NCBI RefSeq assembly: GCF_000350225.1
Contig: NW_005179226.1
Coordinates: 1-64,000 of the forward strand
DNA from: Chondrus crispus
Lineage: Eukaryota; Rhodophyta; Florideophyceae; Gigartinales; Gigartinaceae
Direction: 5' to 3'
DNA length: 64,000 bases
A program made the position numbers and the translations under genes. Under the pieces are notes generated by a model that saw nothing but the letters and a program-made list of their open reading frames with translations, ran no database searches and had not been told where the DNA came from. The number at the start of each line of letters is the position of its first letter. Within the stretch, counting starts at the first letter, position 1. This document shows positions 1-9,270 of this stretch, one piece after another.

Positions 1-283
1 ATGAGAACATGTGTCCAGGTCATACACGTGTCGGGCGGAGAAAATGAAACATGCTCAGATTGTACTGTACAGTGCAACCGTGTACATATTTCACACGTGT
101 ACACGTCGAAACCCAAACGTGCTCCTGAAGAACTGTAGAGTGCAACCGTGTACAGAAATCACACGTGTACACGTTGAAAATCAAACTTGCTCAGCTCGTC
201 ACGCAGAGTGTTTTTGCTTTTACACGTGTCATACCTGTCGTCGTTTGTCATGCATATCAGCATGTGGTCGTAGAATTACAACA
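1..283 (-). repeat. 3' LTR of A1 (partial)
   Basis: These are the first 283 bp (element sense) of the ~939-bp Cop-A LTR, starting TGTTGTAATT at 283 and running off the window. The sequence matches the complete LTRs of A2 and A3. It abuts the polypurine tract GAGGGGGAG (minus strand, 284-292). Confidence 0.93.
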
Positions 284-294
284 CTCCCCCTCGA

Positions 295-942
295 TCACAT
301 GCTTTTATCAGAAGTAGCTACTGCAAGCCCTAGAAGTTCTACAAACTTCTGGAATAGAACTCGCCCAAGTGCTTTCGTCAGGATATCTGCAGGCATGGAA
401 GTGGTCGGGCAATGCGACAAAGAAATGACGTTTCTCTTAATTGCATCTCGTACATAGTGGTATTTCACATCAACATGTTTGTTACGACGGTTGACCGATT
501 CATTCTGTGCATACGAAATAGTCCCTGCATTGTCACACCCCATCACAATCGTGGGATCAGAATCAAGTCCAAGAACATCAGCAACCACTTGACGCAACCA
601 AGTTGCCTCCTTACACGCTTCGCATAGTGCAATGTACTCAGCTTCACACGTCGAAGTTGCAACCACAGTCTGTTTCCGGGAACTCCAACTGATCGCTCCA
701 CCGCAGAACTTGAAAACATATCCGCTGGTCGACTTGCGAGAGTCTGAACAACCGGCCCAGTCAGCATCACTGAAGCCGAACAACTCCGGCGATTTAGATT
801 TATTGTCAAACACGATTCCTAAGTTTCGAGTCCCTTGCACGTATCGCATTACCCGTTTCACACCTGCCCAGTGTGACTCACATGGGTTGGCAGAATGTTG
901 AGAAAGCTTTCCAATCGCATATGCCAAGTCTGGACGAGTGCC
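295..942 (-). pseudogene. pol: A1 pol, C-terminal part (end of reverse transcriptase, RNase H)
   Basis: This is the C-terminal ~215 codons of the Cop-A polyprotein. Visible Ty1/copia RNase H landmarks are DADWAGC, STCEAEYIAL, CDNAGT and the HVDVKYH block near the C terminus. The frame is intact to the TGA at 295-297. It is separated from the rest of its gene by the solo LTR at 943-1882. Codons read upstream of 942 are LTR sequence, not protein. RNase H would degrade the RNA strand during reverse transcription. Confidence 0.9.
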
Positions 943-1882
943 TACTGGAAGGTCAGCGGGGCAAAGGGAAATCGAAGGACGGTTGATGAGGTGAAGTTGA
1001 AGGATTGGGTACCGATTTACTTTGAGTCGCCAACTTCTGGCACTACTTATACACTTCTGCAATCTTCTAGAACTCTACTATCAAACACTACGACACACAT
1101 ACTACAAATGTATTGGCTCTAACACATGTTCCCGTCTTGCTACTCAGCCAAACTGGCGATGGCCCAACAAACAGAACAGAAAACCGCCTTACGAATTACC
1201 ACTGTCATGACGGAGAAATTAGTAAGGCAGTACAACAAAGCACAGCAAAGCACAAATTCCCTTACTATTCCAAATCCAGCGTGGCACAAATTCGTAAGGC
1301 ACGTTTACAGCTCACACGTTGCCTTACGAATTCAAATCAATCCTGCAAGGACTGTTTACAGCGCACACGTTGCCTTATGAATCTGAATCTCTCGTGAGGT
1401 CCTGTCCACTGTCAATTACAACAGTGCACATTTTGCCTTACGAATTCAAAAACTCGCGCAACGGTATCTTTGTGTCCTGCTGTACCCGTGCTGCACTCCA
1501 TGGACGCTGTAAACCTTTGGCACGTGCCAGGCACCCGCCACCAAGGTTCTACACTTTGTCTGTAAGACTGCAGCCGTACTGTACGCGTCCGACAGTGTAA
1601 CGAGGACATGTGTCCAGGTCATACACGTGTCGGGCGGAGAAAATGAAACATTCTCAGATTGTACAGTACACCGCAACCGTGTACATATTTCACACGTGTA
1701 CAGGTTGAAAACCAAACTTGCTCCTGAAGTACTGTAGAGTGCAACCGTGTACAGAAATCACACGTGTACACGTTGAAAATGAAACTTGCTCAGCTCATCA
1801 CGCAGAGTGTTTTTGCTTTTACACGTGTCATACCTGTCGTCGTTTGTCATGCATATCAGCATGTGGTCGTAGAATTACAACA
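943..1882 (-). repeat. Solo Cop-A LTR inside A1 pol
   Basis: A complete 940-bp Cop-A LTR, starting TGTTGTAATT at 1882 and ending CCTTCCAGTA at 943 (minus sense), with no internal element sequence. It interrupts A1 pol near the RT/RNase H boundary. The 5-bp flanks (GTGCC on the left, GCAAG on the right) do not match. Thirteen bases of pol are missing, and 16 bases of foreign filler (1883-1898) sit on the right. It is therefore not a simple insertion followed by LTR-LTR recombination. Confidence 0.88.
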
Positions 1883-1898
1883 GCAAGAGCCTCGGCCC

Positions 1899-4800
1899 AT
1901 CAGGGATCCCACTGCCTCACGATACGGCCCATTTGTTTCGGAGTCGTTTTCGGTTGAAATCGTGGTTGTGTGACCTTGTTCCATTGGAGTCAGAGAGGGG
2001 TTACACGTTGACATTCCAAAACGCTCAAGCACTTTTGATGCATACTTAGTTTGAGTGAGACTCAACGTCTTGGCGCTGCGATCCCTTTGAATTTCAAGAC
2101 CAATGCAGACTTTTGCTTCACCAAGGTCTTTCATCTCAAACCGTTTATTAAGCTCCCCCTTCATCCATTTGATGGCATCGATATCACTACCGGCGAGTAA
2201 CAAGTCATCGACATAAAGTGCAATCAGCATGATAGTGTTACGGATGCGTTTAATGTAGAGACAAGGATCACTACGCGAAGTCTCGAATCCCAATTCACCA
2301 ATTAAGAAATCATCCACTTTGGCATGCCATTGACGATGTGCTTGTTTAAGACCGTAAAGTGCTTTCAAAAGTTTGCACACGTGGTCACTTTTGCTTTTGT
2401 CAATGCACCCTTCGGGTTGCTCCATGTAGATGTCTTCATCCAAGTCGCCGTTCAAAAACGCAGTCACGACATCCATCTGATGAAGTTCGAGGTCGTAATG
2501 AGCAACTAAGGCAAGAAGTAGACGAATCGTGGTAAACTTTATGACGGGGGCATATGTCTCAGTATAGTCAAGACCTTGCACTTGCTGGAATCCACGAGCA
2601 ACCAGTCTGGCTTTTGCACTTTCAACTATATTGCCATTTGCATCAGGCAGTTGCTTGACATTGAAAACCCATCGAGATGTCAAGATGTTTGACGCCTCAG
2701 ATCGAGGAACAAGTTTCCAAGTCCGATTCTTGGTCTGCGAGGCAAGTTCTTTGTCAATGCCGGTCTGCCAAAATGCAGCTCTAGGACCGTTGGTTGCCTG
2801 TTTGAAAGTGTTGGGACCTTCAATAGCGACATGCGCATGTGAAAGAAGAGCAGCTGCAAAGTTGCTCCTCCACCATGATCCGGGAGGTCTGCTGACTCGA
2901 GACGATCTTCGCACAGCTGGCGTAGGAGTTGGAGGAGTGACATTCGGAGTTTCGACGGCAGTTGGTACATCATCTTCATCTTCATCATTCTCACTTACAG
3001 AATGAGAGCCATCGTTTTCAAGAACCTCCTCCGAAACTTCATCCTCTTCAGAACCGACCTCATCCGTATTTGGGGTATCAGCTGTATTCCCATTGTCGCC
3101 ATCGAGCAGTACAACGTCAACATCAGAGTTGATTGAATCACCTTCGTGTGCAGGAATGTCATGCATACCACATGTCGATTCATCAAACTTGACATCCCGT
3201 GACACAACAATTTTATTCAACTCTCCGTCCCAAAGTTTGTATGCCTTACTGCATTGCGAGTACCCAAGAAACATCGCTTCACGCGCTCGCAAGTCCAGCT
3301 TACGAAGCTCTAATTTCGGTAATGTATACCAACACTTTGACCCAAATACTCGCAAATGGCCAACATTTGGAGTAGAATTCATCCAAATGTGGTGCGGAGT
3401 TGTATTAACGGGCAAAGCGCGTGAAGTAACTCGATTACGTACATATACCGAAGTGGCAAGAGCCTCGGCCCAGAATCGCTTACTGACCTGTTTATGAGAA
3501 AGCATTGAGCGGACAAGATCAATCAAAGTTCGATTTAAACGTTCAGCAACACCGTTTTGTTCAGGGGTGTAGGCCGTTGTGAGTTGGTGCTGCGTACCGT
3601 TTAAATCTAAATGCGACTTGAATTCTGTCGACAAGTACTCTCCCCCTCGATCAGTGCGAAGAACCTTTACTTTGCGACCAGTGTGGGTTTGAGCCAACTT
3701 TTCATACAACTTGTATTTTGCAAACGCCTCAGATTTATTTCTCATCGTGTACACAACTACCCAGTTCGAGTGATCATCTACAAATGTAATGAAGTATCTC
3801 GAACCACCAATGGACTGTACTTCGAGCGGACCGCAAACGTCAGAATGTACCAAGTCAAGACAGTTCTGTGCTCGAGACGATGATCGCTGTTTTGGGATTA
3901 CTGATCGCGTTGCTTTGCCAAACACACACGCAGGACAAATGGGAGAGTGATTGTCAGACTTCGGATTCATTGCACTGATGACATCGCTTTGACGAACGTT
4001 GATGCCACTTACCACATTATTGTGAATCATTGATGCGATTCCTTGTATATTAACATGGGCCATGCGTTCATGTAGCGTCTGCAGGGTAACTACGTGAGCA
4101 GAAAAGGTTTCATTCATGACGTCAAGTATGTACAAATCCCCAACTTGACTCGCTGTAGCAACTACAGTTGATCCTGCAGTAACGCGGCATTTCTCATTTT
4201 CAAATGACACTTGCAAACCCTTTGAAACCATTTGGCTAACAGACAGTAGCGAGTATCCGAAATCAGGGACATGCAAAACGTTTGACAATTTGCAAGGATG
4301 GGGACTACCGTTGACGTTCAACATGAATTGTACCTCGCCGCGACCAGCGACATTAGCTCTAGCCTTCGTGCCCATCTCGACTGATCCAGATTGCATCTGT
4401 TCATACGTAACGAACAAAGAGCGATCAAACGTAATGTGAGCGCTGCAACCGGAATCGACAAGCCATGACCTTGCGTTTGCAGCCCTCTTTTCTGGAGTGG
4501 AAGTCGAAAGCAAGCAAGTAAAGTCACTCTCCGCAAAGGCAGCAGTAGAATTGTCATCTCGAGAAACGAATGCACTTGGCTTTAAGCTAGTGTTGCGTGA
4601 CCGAAACCCATCTGGCGGTGCAGGTCGGCGCCCATTCACGTCCTTGCCCCAGCAACGCGCTGCAGTATGCCCATGTCTATTGCAATTCGTACATTTCATA
4701 TCGCGTCGAATAGGCATACGATTGACAAGTGCAGGTGCATGTGGTGATGAAGCAGAAGCGGTCTTCATGCTTTCTCGTTGCTCTTCTTGCAGCAGACGAC

Positions 4801-5347
4801 TCTTCACAAACTCGAGTCCAAACACTTTATCTTCATTGCCAAGTGCGTCAAGAGCAACAATCAGGTTATCGAATCGTGAAGGCAAGCCATTCAACACAGC
4901 CATTGCAATTTCTTTATCGTCAATCTCAACACTCATTGACTGCAATCTGGCAGCAAGTTGCTTCACACGATTGATGAACACGAGCACTTTCTCGGATGGG
5001 AGCATGGAAACAGTGTAAAAGTCGCGACGCGCGGCAAGTTTGTTGAGCAAAGTATGACGCTCGAACACATTCAGAATTGCTTCCCATGTCTCTTTCGCAC
5101 TGCTACACCCTCGCACATGTTGCAAGTAGTCATCAGAAAGCGTGAGTCCGATGACTGCCTTTGCTTTTGCGTCACCACGGATCCATTTTCTCCGGTCATC
5201 TGACGTCGCATTCTCCGGGATATCATCAAAAACGTATTGATCGACATCTCGGAGAGCAAGCAGTAGCTCGATTTTCTGCTTCCAGATGTAAAAGTTAGAT
5301 GCGGTCAGCTTCTCGATTCTGACCGATCCAGAGCTTTGGTCATCCAT
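1899..5347 (-). pseudogene. gag-pol: A1 gag-pol, N-terminal 1150 codons (Gag to reverse transcriptase)
   Basis: A single open frame from ATG 5347 (MDDQSSGS) to the solo-LTR junction. Upstream in-frame TTG codons give a longer frame, but ATG 5347 is the first ATG. Domains in order: copia Gag; CCHC knuckle CTNCNRHGHTAARC (residues ~218-231); aspartic protease VDSGCS (~297); GAG-pre-integrase zinc motif HERMAH...CPAC (~425-480); integrase core with D (HSDV), D (RTDRGGEY) and E (GVAERL), ~500-600; acidic linker; RVT_2 reverse transcriptase with QMDVVTAFLNG and YVDD (~957-1050). It lacks the 4-bp gag duplication seen in A2 and A3. It is broken only by the LTR at 943-1882, so A1 was probably the best-preserved Cop-A gene before that event. 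Confidence 0.93.
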
Positions 5348-6455
5348 TTCGCCGAATGGATGTACCCTTCGAGTATACAAGGTCTTCTGTTCCGGGATCC
5401 CAAGCCGTTAACCGATAGTCAACACAATGGCAAGCCCACCCGTATAGGAAGTTTGTAGCGATTACTCGGAAACGTTCTTGGTGCTTGTTCCCGGCGGAGT
5501 GGAACAAGCGTATTCTTCTTAAAAATGCCTTAGGGCGCTACCCCTATATGTCGGCCAGTGCGGGTCTTTCGACTGTGAACTAAATCAAACGTGCCACGAG
5601 TAAGCACAACAACTTTGCCTGTAGACGAACCAGGACTTTTGGTTACTACCGCGAACGGTCCCTGCAACCGAAATCGGCTTGTCCAAACTTGATACGGTAC
5701 TACCCCAATGAGGTTTCCCACACAAGAATGAAACTGCCTTCGTCGTACTCGTGTGATTTGTTCACAATCACGCCTAGGGTCACCCTCTTCCGTGCGAACT
5801 TAATCAAGGTACGCGACCTTATACACGTATAGTGAGAGGTTCAGTGTTTAGGCACGTATTCTCTTCACCCAGGGGACCGAAGTCGTACCTATAGGGCTAA
5901 TACCGAGAGCGTTACCCACACCGCCGACGCACCTCCCGAAGGCAGAGTGCGGATCGACTAGACCAGTACACTGTGATCCTCCCCGAGGATCAGTGTTTCG
6001 TCTCTCGACGATTCTTGGTCGGACCCTCGCTCAAGTCAGATTTCCAATGGCACAAGCCTTTCACCAAGAGCGAGGGTATCGGCAGCTACGACGATCACCG
6101 GCGTGATCGAAGGGCAGTCTTCTTGGATTGATATGGTACGTTGGCGACTAGGGACTACACCCACAGCTCACACAACGATTGCCAAGACCAAGCTGCAACA
6201 GACACGAAGAAGATCCACCAAGTTGAAACGACGGCAGGTAGACGGAGACGAACGACCAAGATGATAACGACAGCAAGTAGACGACGATAGAACGAAACGA
6301 ACGACGGCGGCGATGAAAACGGCGGCGGAAACGACAGCAGAAACCAAAACGAGAACGACAGCGGAGACCAAAACGAGAACGACACCAGAAACAAACACGA
6401 AAACGGCAGCAGAAACTGAGAACGAGCACTCACACAGCGGAATAATAACGTTGAA
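5348..6455 (-). other. A1 leader (5' untranslated region)
   Basis: A 1.1-kb stretch between the primer binding site and gag. It contains the 50-bp block shared with Cop-B (5394-5443). It also has an ATG-less open frame of 89 codons (5530-5799) that is shifted by a 1-bp difference in A2 and A3. A strongly pyrimidine-rich tract (element sense, ~6180-6430) is built of TCGTT-like units. I see no convincing gene. It aligns along its length with the leaders of A2 and A3. Confidence 0.75.
5394..5443 (-). promoter_or_regulatory. 50-bp pre-gag conserved block (A1 copy)
   Basis: Identical in all six Cop-A and Cop-B copies, although the surrounding leaders are unrelated between the families. In A1 it lies 46 bases before the gag ATG. 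Its inner part reads CTATCGGTTAACGGCTTGG in element sense. The function is unknown. A cis-acting RNA signal (packaging, dimerisation or translation) is the simplest inference. Confidence 0.7.
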
Positions 6456-6469
6456 CTGGGCCCATAACC
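6456..6469 (-). promoter_or_regulatory. Primer binding site of A1 (half initiator tRNA-Met type)
   Basis: Element sense GGTTATGGGCCCAG directly abuts the 5' LTR. It is complementary to the anticodon arm of eukaryotic initiator tRNA-Met (CTGGGCCCATAACC), not to a tRNA 3' end. Drosophila copia and yeast Ty5 are known to prime with a cleaved 5' half of this tRNA. Confidence 0.85.
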
Positions 6470-7408
6470 TAATGGTAGGTCAGCGGGGCGAAGGGGATTC
6501 GAAGGACGGTTGATGAGGTGAAGTTGAAGGATTGGGTGCCGATTTACTTTGAGTCGCCAACTTCTGGCACTACTTATACACTTCTGCAATCTTCTAGAAC
6601 TCTACTACCAAACACTACGACACACATACTACAAATGTATTGGCTCTAACACATGTGCCCGTCTTGCTACTCAGCCAAACTGGCGATGGCCCAACGAACA
6701 GAACAGAAAACCGCCTTACGAATTAGCACTGTCATGACGGAGAAATTAGTAAGGCAGTACAACAAAGCACAGCAAAGCACAAATTCCCTTACTATTCCAA
6801 ATCCAGCGTGGCACAAATTCGTAAGGCACGTTTACAGCTCACACGTTGCCTTACGAATTCAAATCAATCCTGCAAGGACTGTTTACAGCGCACACGTTGC
6901 CTTATGAATCTGAATCTCTCGTGAGGTCCTGTCCAATGTCAATTACAACAGTGCACATTTTGCCTTACGAATTCAAAACTCGCGCAACGGTATCTTTGTG
7001 TCCTGCTGTACCCGTGCTGCACTCCATGGACGCTGTAAACCTTTGGCACGTGCCAGGCACCCGCCACCAAGGTTCTACACTTTGTCTGTAAGACTGCAGC
7101 CGTACTGTACGCGTCCGACAGTGTAATGAGGACATGTGTCCAGGTCATACACGTGTCGGGCGGAGAAAATGAAACATGCTCAGATTGTACTGTACAGTGC
7201 AACCGTGTACATATTTCACACGTGTACACGTCGAAACCCAAACGTGCTCCTGAAGAACTGTAGAGTGCAACCGTGTACAGAAATCACACGTGTACACGTT
7301 GAAAATCAAACTTGCTCAGCTCGTCACGCAGAGTGATTTTGCTTTTACACGTGGCATACCTGTCGTCGTTTGTCATGCATATCAGCATGTGGTCGTAGAA
7401 TTACAACA
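6470..7408 (-). repeat. 5' LTR of A1
   Basis: A 939-bp Cop-A LTR starting TGTTGTAATT (at 7408) in minus sense. Its last bases read CCTACCATTA, which is the Cop-B ending, instead of the usual Cop-A CCTTCCAATA. It carries several CCTTACGAAT-type repeats, ACACGTGT motifs and the TATAAGTA core promoter motif near its 3' end. Confidence 0.92.
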
Positions 7409-7917
7409 GAAATTTCAGGGGAGGTTATTGAAAACGAGGACACTCACTCTGTAGGTGAGAATGATGAAGATGATGCATCACCTCCCGTCGAAACTCCGAA
7501 TGTCACCCCTCTAACTCCGACTCCAGCTGTACGAAGATCGTCTCGAATCAGTAGACCTCCCGGATCATGGTGGTGGAGCAACTTTGCAGCTGCTCTTCTT
7601 TCACATGCGCATGTCGCTATTGAAGGTCCCAAGACTTTCAAACAAGCAACCCACGGTCCTAGAGCTACATTCTGGCAAACCGGCATTGACAAAGAACTTG
7701 CATCACAGACTAAGAATCGGACTTGGAAACTTGTTCCTCGATCTGAGGCGTCAAACATCTTGACATCTCGATGGGTTTTCAATGTCAAGCAACTGCCTGA
7801 TGCAAATGGCAATATAGTTGAAAGTGCAAAAGCCAGACTTGTTGCTCGTGGATTCCAGCAAGTGCAGGGTCTTGACTATACTGAGACATATGCCCCTGTC
7901 ATAAAGTTTACGACTAT
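7409..7917 (+). pseudogene. pol: Cop-C pol fragment (linker and start of reverse transcriptase)
   Basis: The open frame encodes the acidic linker after integrase (ETPNVTPLTPTPAVRRSSR) and the start of RVT_2 (NRTWKLVPR, SRWVFNVK, ARLVARGFQQV). It begins at the A1 right end and stops at the A2 left end, where the last five bases ACTAT (7913-7917) are the A2 target-site duplication. The rest of this domain resumes at 22928. The protein is very close to Cop-A but has its own changes in the linker. Confidence 0.9.
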
Positions 7918-8856
7918 TGTTGTAATTCTACGACCACATGCTGATATGCATGACACACGACGACAGGTATGACACGTGTAAAATCGAAAACACTCGGCGT
8001 GACGAGCGGAGCAAGTTTGATTTTCAACGTTTACACGTGTGCTTTCTGTACACCGTTGCACTCTACAGTACTTCAGGAGCAAGTTTGGTTTTCAGCGTGT
8101 ACAGGTGTGAAATATGTACACGGTTGCGGTGTACAGTACAATCTGAGCATGTTTCATTTTCTCCGCCCGACACGTGTATGACCTGGACACATGTCCTCAT
8201 TACACTGTCGGACGCGTACAGTACGCCTGCAGTCTTACAGACAAAGTGTAGAACCTTGGTGGCGTGTGCCTGGCACGTGCCAAAGGTTTACAGCGTCCAT
8301 GGAGTGCAGCACGGGTACAGCAGGACACAAAGATACCGTTGCGCGAGTTTTGAATTCGTAAGGCAAAATGTGCACTGTTGTAATTGACATTGGGCAGGAC
8401 CTCACGAGAGATTCAGATTCATAAGGCAACGTGTGCGCTGTAAACAGTCCTTGCAGGATTGATTTGAATTCGTAAGGCAACGTGTGAGCTGTAAACGTGC
8501 CTTACGAATTTGTGCCACGCTGGATTTGGAATAGTAAGGGAATTTGTGCTTTGCTGTGCTTTGTTGTACTGCCTTACTAATTTCTCCGTCATGACAGTGG
8601 TAATTCGTAAGGCGGTTTTCTGTTCTGTTTGTTGGGCCATCGCCAGTTTGGCTGAGTAGCAAGACGGGCACATGTGTTAGAGCCAATACATTTGTAGTAT
8701 GTGTGTCGTAGTGTTTGGTAGTAGAGTTCTAGAAGATTGCAGAAGTGTATAAGTAGTGCCAGAAGTTGGCGACTCAAAGTAAATCGGTACCCAATCCTTC
8801 AACTTCACCTCATCAACCGTCCTTCGATTTCCCTTTGCCCCGCTGACCTTCCAATA
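7918..8856 (+). repeat. 5' LTR of A2
   Basis: 939 bp, TGTTGTAATT...CCTTCCAATA, so the termini are TG...TA. The upstream part has repeated ACACGTGT and GTACACG motifs. The middle has CCTTACGAAT-type repeats in both orientations. A TATA-like TATAAGTA lies at 8748-8755, about 100 bp before the LTR end and so a plausible core promoter. The boundary is fixed by the target-site duplication and the adjacent primer binding site. Confidence 0.95.
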
Positions 8857-8870
8857 GGTTATGGGCCCAG
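8857..8870 (+). promoter_or_regulatory. Primer binding site of A2 (half initiator tRNA-Met type)
   Basis: GGTTATGGGCCCAG immediately follows the LTR and is identical to the sites of A1, A3, B1 and B2. It pairs with the initiator tRNA-Met anticodon arm. Confidence 0.87.
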
Positions 8871-9270
8871 TTCAACGTTATTGTTCCGCTGTGTGAGTGC
8901 TCGTTCTCAGTTTCTGCTGCCGTTTTCGTGTTTGTTTCTGGTGTCGTTCTCGTTTTGGTCTCCGCTGTCGTTCTCGTTTTGGTTTCTGCTATCGTTTCCG
9001 CCGCCGTTTTCATCGCCGCCGTTGTTTGTTTTGTTCAATCGCCGTCTACTTGCTGTCGTTATCATCTTGGTCGTTCGTCTCCGTCTACCTGCTGTCGTTT
9101 CAACTTGGTGGATCTTCTTCGTGTCTGTTGCAGCTTGGTCTTGGCAATCGTTGTGTGAGCTGTGGGTGTAGTCCCTAGTCGCCAACGTACCATATCAATC
9201 CAAGAAGACTGCCCTTCGATCACGCCGGTGATCGTCGTAGCTGCCGATACCCTCGCTCTTGGTGAAAGGC
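8871..9270 (+). other. A2 leader, left part
   Basis: Pyrimidine-rich Cop-A leader that continues at 17149 after the B1 insertion. The last five bases AAGGC (9266-9270) are the B1 target-site duplication. No gene seen. Confidence 0.85.

Larger units (their letters stand above)
1..7408 (-). mobile_element. Ty1/copia element A1 (family Cop-A), left end cut by window
   Basis: Minus-strand copia element. It holds a partial 3' LTR (1-283), a polypurine tract, gag-pol, a 1.1-kb leader, a primer binding site and a complete 5' LTR (6470-7408). The right flank (7409-7413, GAAAT) continues into the pol gene of Cop-C, so A1 is inserted in Cop-C. The matching target-site copy would lie left of the window. 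A solo LTR of its own family (943-1882) splits its pol gene. Apart from that break, its gag-pol frame stays open from 5347 to the break and again from the break to the stop. Confidence 0.9.

Noticed and set aside
2680..2994. Frames in other phases of the gag-pol genes, such as 104-codon Met/Leu-rich stretches
   Set aside because: They are shadows of the RVT_2 and integrase coding frame.
6155..6589. 144-codon frame across Cop-A LTR, primer binding site and leader (also 8737-9171, 33920-34360)
   Set aside because: It has no ATG start and crosses the LTR boundary. A3 switches frame within it, so it is not maintained as protein.
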